NCBI GenBank assembly: GCA_030146725.1
Contig: JASLBJ010000094.1
Coordinates: forward strand, 1 to 7,493
Direction: 5' to 3'
DNA length: 7,493 nt
DNA from: Sphingomicrobium sp.
GTDB taxonomy: Bacteria > Pseudomonadota > Alphaproteobacteria > Sphingomonadales > Sphingomonadaceae
Of the stretch, positions 5,999-7,493 are shown in pieces. A program made the position numbers and the translations under genes. The notes beneath the pieces were generated by a model, which did not search any database, had not been told where the DNA came from, and was given only the letters and a program-made list of their open reading frames with translations. The stretch's first letter is position 1, and each line of letters starts with the position of its first letter.

Positions 5999-7002
5999 TG
6001 CGCCACCGATGCGGCTGATCCCCAGACTTCATCCGGGCACCAGATCGTACCGTCTTCATAGCGAACGGCCGGCGTACGGTCCTCGGCCATGAAGATCGGT
6101 CCGTCGAGGTCGACCAGGTCGCAATATTGGCCGACGATGAAGGCCGGGCCCATGGCAAGGCTGGTCCCCGTCATGTTGCCGACCATCACGCCCAGCCCCA
6201 GCCGGCGCGCGTCCTCGGCCATCAGCAGCGCTTCGGTAAGACCACCGCACTTGTCGAGCTTGATGTTGAGCACCTGGAACCGGCCAACCAGTCCAGCAAC
6301 ATCGTCGAGACCGAGAGCGCTTTCATCGGCGGCGAGTGGGATCGGGCTTTCATAGCCGGTAAGATCGGCTTCCCTGCCGCGGGCAAGCGGCTGTTCGATC
6401 AGTGACACGCGCTGCTCGACCATCGCGTCGACCAGCGAGTCCATCTGGTCGATGGAGAAGCCCTGGTTCGCGTCGACGCCGATCCAGACGTCAGGCCGGG
6501 CAGTGCGGATTGCGGCAACGCGCTCGATGTCGAGCTGGAGATCGCCGGTCAGCTTGATCTTGATCGACCTGGCGTGATCGAAGCCGCGCGCGCGCTGTGC
6601 CATCTTCGCGGGGTCGTCGGCGCCGATGGTGAAGGTGGTTACCAGTGAGCGTACGCTGTCGAGCCCGGCAAGCCTCCAGGCGGGTCGACCGGCGCGCAAC
6701 GCCTCCAGTTCCCACATTGCACAGTCTACGGCATTGCGCGCTCCGCCGGCAGGCATGATCGAACGCAGCTGGTCACGGCTCTCGCATTGCTCGATCGCGC
6801 CGCGATACTCGTCCAGTTGGGCGGTCATGTTGGCTGCGTTATCGCCCAGATAGTAAGCGCCCGCCGCTTCTCCGCGTCCGCGGTGCGCGCCATCGCTCAG
6901 CGTGGCCACCACAAGGTCGGTCGTCTCGAACACGTAACCGGAGATCCGGAAGGGCGCTGCAAGCTTGCGGCTCTCCACCTCGTATCGAAGCTCGACCGCC
7001 AT
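5995..7002 (-). CDS. dgcA: Dipeptide epimerase / N-acetyl-D-glutamate racemase (enolase superfamily)
   Basis: This 335-residue protein is full length for the L-Ala-D/L-Glu epimerase family in the muconate-lactonizing-enzyme group of the enolase superfamily. It has an N-terminal capping domain (about 1-115) and then the modified TIM barrel. The catalytic set is complete: the KxK pair K148/K150, metal ligands D177 (VDANQG), E203 (IEQP) and D226 (ADES), and the opposite-face base K248 in NIKLDKCGG. A late DLDGP motif (D298, D300) matches the region that contacts the N-terminal amino group of dipeptides in E. coli YcjG. Such enzymes invert the alpha carbon by abstracting and returning a proton. 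Relatives act on L-Ala-D-Glu or, as DgcA, on N-acetyl-D-Glu. A DUF1611/DgcN gene in the same operon favours DgcA; the peptide transporter next door favours a dipeptide. Start: the ATG sharing a base with the upstream TGA; it gives the usual family N-terminus (ELRYEVES), and the 46-codon extension upstream would lie inside the preceding gene. No clear Shine-Dalgarno, so coupling is likely. Confidence 0.9.
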   Translation of the reverse strand: MAVELRYEVESRKLAAPFRISGYVFETTDLVVATLSDGAHRGRGEAAGAYYLGDNAANMTAQLDEYRGAIEQCESRDQLRSIMPAGGARNAVDCAMWELEALRAGRPAWRLAGLDSVRSLVTTFTIGADDPAKMAQRARGFDHARSIKIKLTGDLQLDIERVAAIRTARPDVWIGVDANQGFSIDQMDSLVDAMVEQRVSLIEQPLARGREADLTGYESPIPLAADESALGLDDVAGLVGRFQVLNIKLDKCGGLTEALLMAEDARRLGLGVMVGNMTGTSLAMGPAFIVGQYCDLVDLDGPIFMAEDRTPAVRYEDGTIWCPDEVWGSAASVAQ

Positions 7003-7493
7003 CAGTAATTGGTCGAGAAACCGATTAGGTTGTAGTTGATCGCGACGTGCAGGATGGTCGCGGCCGCAATCACCAGCAGGACGCTCCAGACCTTGGCGGT
7101 CCAGCGCCAGTTTCCGCGCCACACTGTGTAGGCGTACCACAGCAGCACCAGGAACCCGCCGACGAATGCGACCAGGCCCAGGATGCTAAGCGCCAGGATG
7201 ATGGCGTCCATGGCGCTGCCGAAGCTCACGTCTGCGAACATCATGGTGATTGCAGCGAACCAGCCGACCAGCACTGCCAGTATGGCTCCGGCAGCGATTC
7301 GGCTGAACCGGTATGCCCGCAGGTTGTGTCCGTCGAGCGCCATGGCGGCGCCGAACCGACGGCGAACGATTGCCCGAGTGGGCCAGAAGATCAGCGTCAG
7401 CGCCAGGACGGCCAGGCTGGCGTACAGCAACGGCAGCAGCCAGGCCGAGTTGAGGTACCAGGGGACCGGCAACATCACCATGATCGGCGCAAT
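7002..7493 (-). CDS. C-terminal membrane domain of a partial protein, possibly a membrane-anchored serine hydrolase
   Basis: The reading frame is open to the window edge (codons for I-A-P-I precede the first visible Met at 7481), so the real start lies outside. The visible 164 residues contain four hydrophobic stretches, counted from the Met at 7481: about residues 8-32, 58-80, 88-118 and 128-148. Short basic loops such as RAIVRRRF separate them, and the protein ends in GFSTNY. There is no catalytic motif in the visible part. The layout, a WYLNSAWLLPL entry followed by four helices and a short polar end, resembles from memory the membrane tail of some sphingomonad beta-lactamase-like (S12) serine hydrolases, so a D-peptide hydrolase upstream would fit the context. 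That is an inference; an unrelated integral membrane protein is possible. The stop codon overlaps the next start by one base (TGATG), so the two genes are probably translationally coupled. Confidence 0.55.
   Translation of the reverse strand: MAPIMVMLPVPWYLNSAWLLPLLYASLAVLALTLIFWPTRAIVRRRFGAAMALDGHNLRAYRFSRIAAGAILAVLVGWFAAITMMFADVSFGSAMDAIILALSILGLVAFVGGFLVLLWYAYTVWRGNWRWTAKVWSVLLVIAAATILHVAINYNLIGFSTNY

Noticed and set aside
4829..6061. Long plus-strand open frame (410 codons) opposite the POT transporter
   Set aside because: Its product is an unstructured Arg/Gln/Asp/Glu-rich string with no motif, while the minus strand encodes a clear full POT protein. It is an antisense shadow of high-GC codons.
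7003..7140. Longer N-terminus for the epimerase starting at 7140
   Set aside because: The extra 46 residues are Arg-rich, lie inside the preceding membrane gene and match nothing in the family; the ATG at 7002 gives the normal family start and length.

Overview
The window looks like chromosomal DNA from a high-GC alphaproteobacterium, most likely a sphingomonad. That is inferred from the GC-rich codon use, the style of the TonB-dependent receptor (a plug of the form IEVLRGPQGTIYGASSLSG, typical of sphingomonad receptors) and the mix of peptide-uptake genes. No rRNA, tRNA, mobile element, CRISPR array or integrase is visible. All seven genes, two of them cut by the window edges, lie on the minus strand, so the operon reads from position 7493 down to 1.

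Layout in transcription order: (i) the C-terminal, four-helix membrane part of a protein that begins outside the window, possibly the membrane tail of a serine hydrolase (7493-7002); (ii) an enolase-superfamily dipeptide epimerase / DgcA-type N-acetyl-D-glutamate racemase (7002-5995); (iii) a proton-dependent oligopeptide transporter (POT/PTR2) family permease (5998-4664); (iv) a 65-nt spacer with a GC-rich palindrome just before it and a possible seven-codon leader ORF in it; (v) a TonB-dependent outer-membrane receptor (4598-2289); (vi) a DUF1611 protein matching D-glutamate N-acetyltransferase DgcN (2285-1221); (vii) a YkvI-family, LeuT-fold-like inner-membrane permease (1224-79); (viii) the first 22 codons of a further gene with a signal-peptide-like start (68-1). 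Junctions are very tight: overlaps of 1, 4 and 4 nt, and gaps of 3 and 10 nt. Only the spacer before the receptor is longer.

Read together, the genes form a plausible route across the whole envelope. The receptor would bring a substrate through the outer membrane, hydrolases outside the cytoplasm (the edge genes, if they are hydrolases) would trim it, the POT permease would carry peptides into the cytoplasm, and the epimerase plus the DUF1611 protein would convert D-glutamate-containing products to the L series. DUF1611 (DgcN) and an epimerase-like partner (DgcA) are known as a D-Glu catabolic pair: D-Glu to N-acetyl-D-Glu to N-acetyl-L-Glu. The unusual point is that the pair sits in one operon with a dedicated TonB receptor, a peptide transporter and an uncharacterised YkvI permease. 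This suggests a system for scavenging D-Glu peptides (murein fragments or other D-Glu peptides). The substrate is inferred, not shown. No transcription regulator and no convincing promoter or terminator lies within the window.
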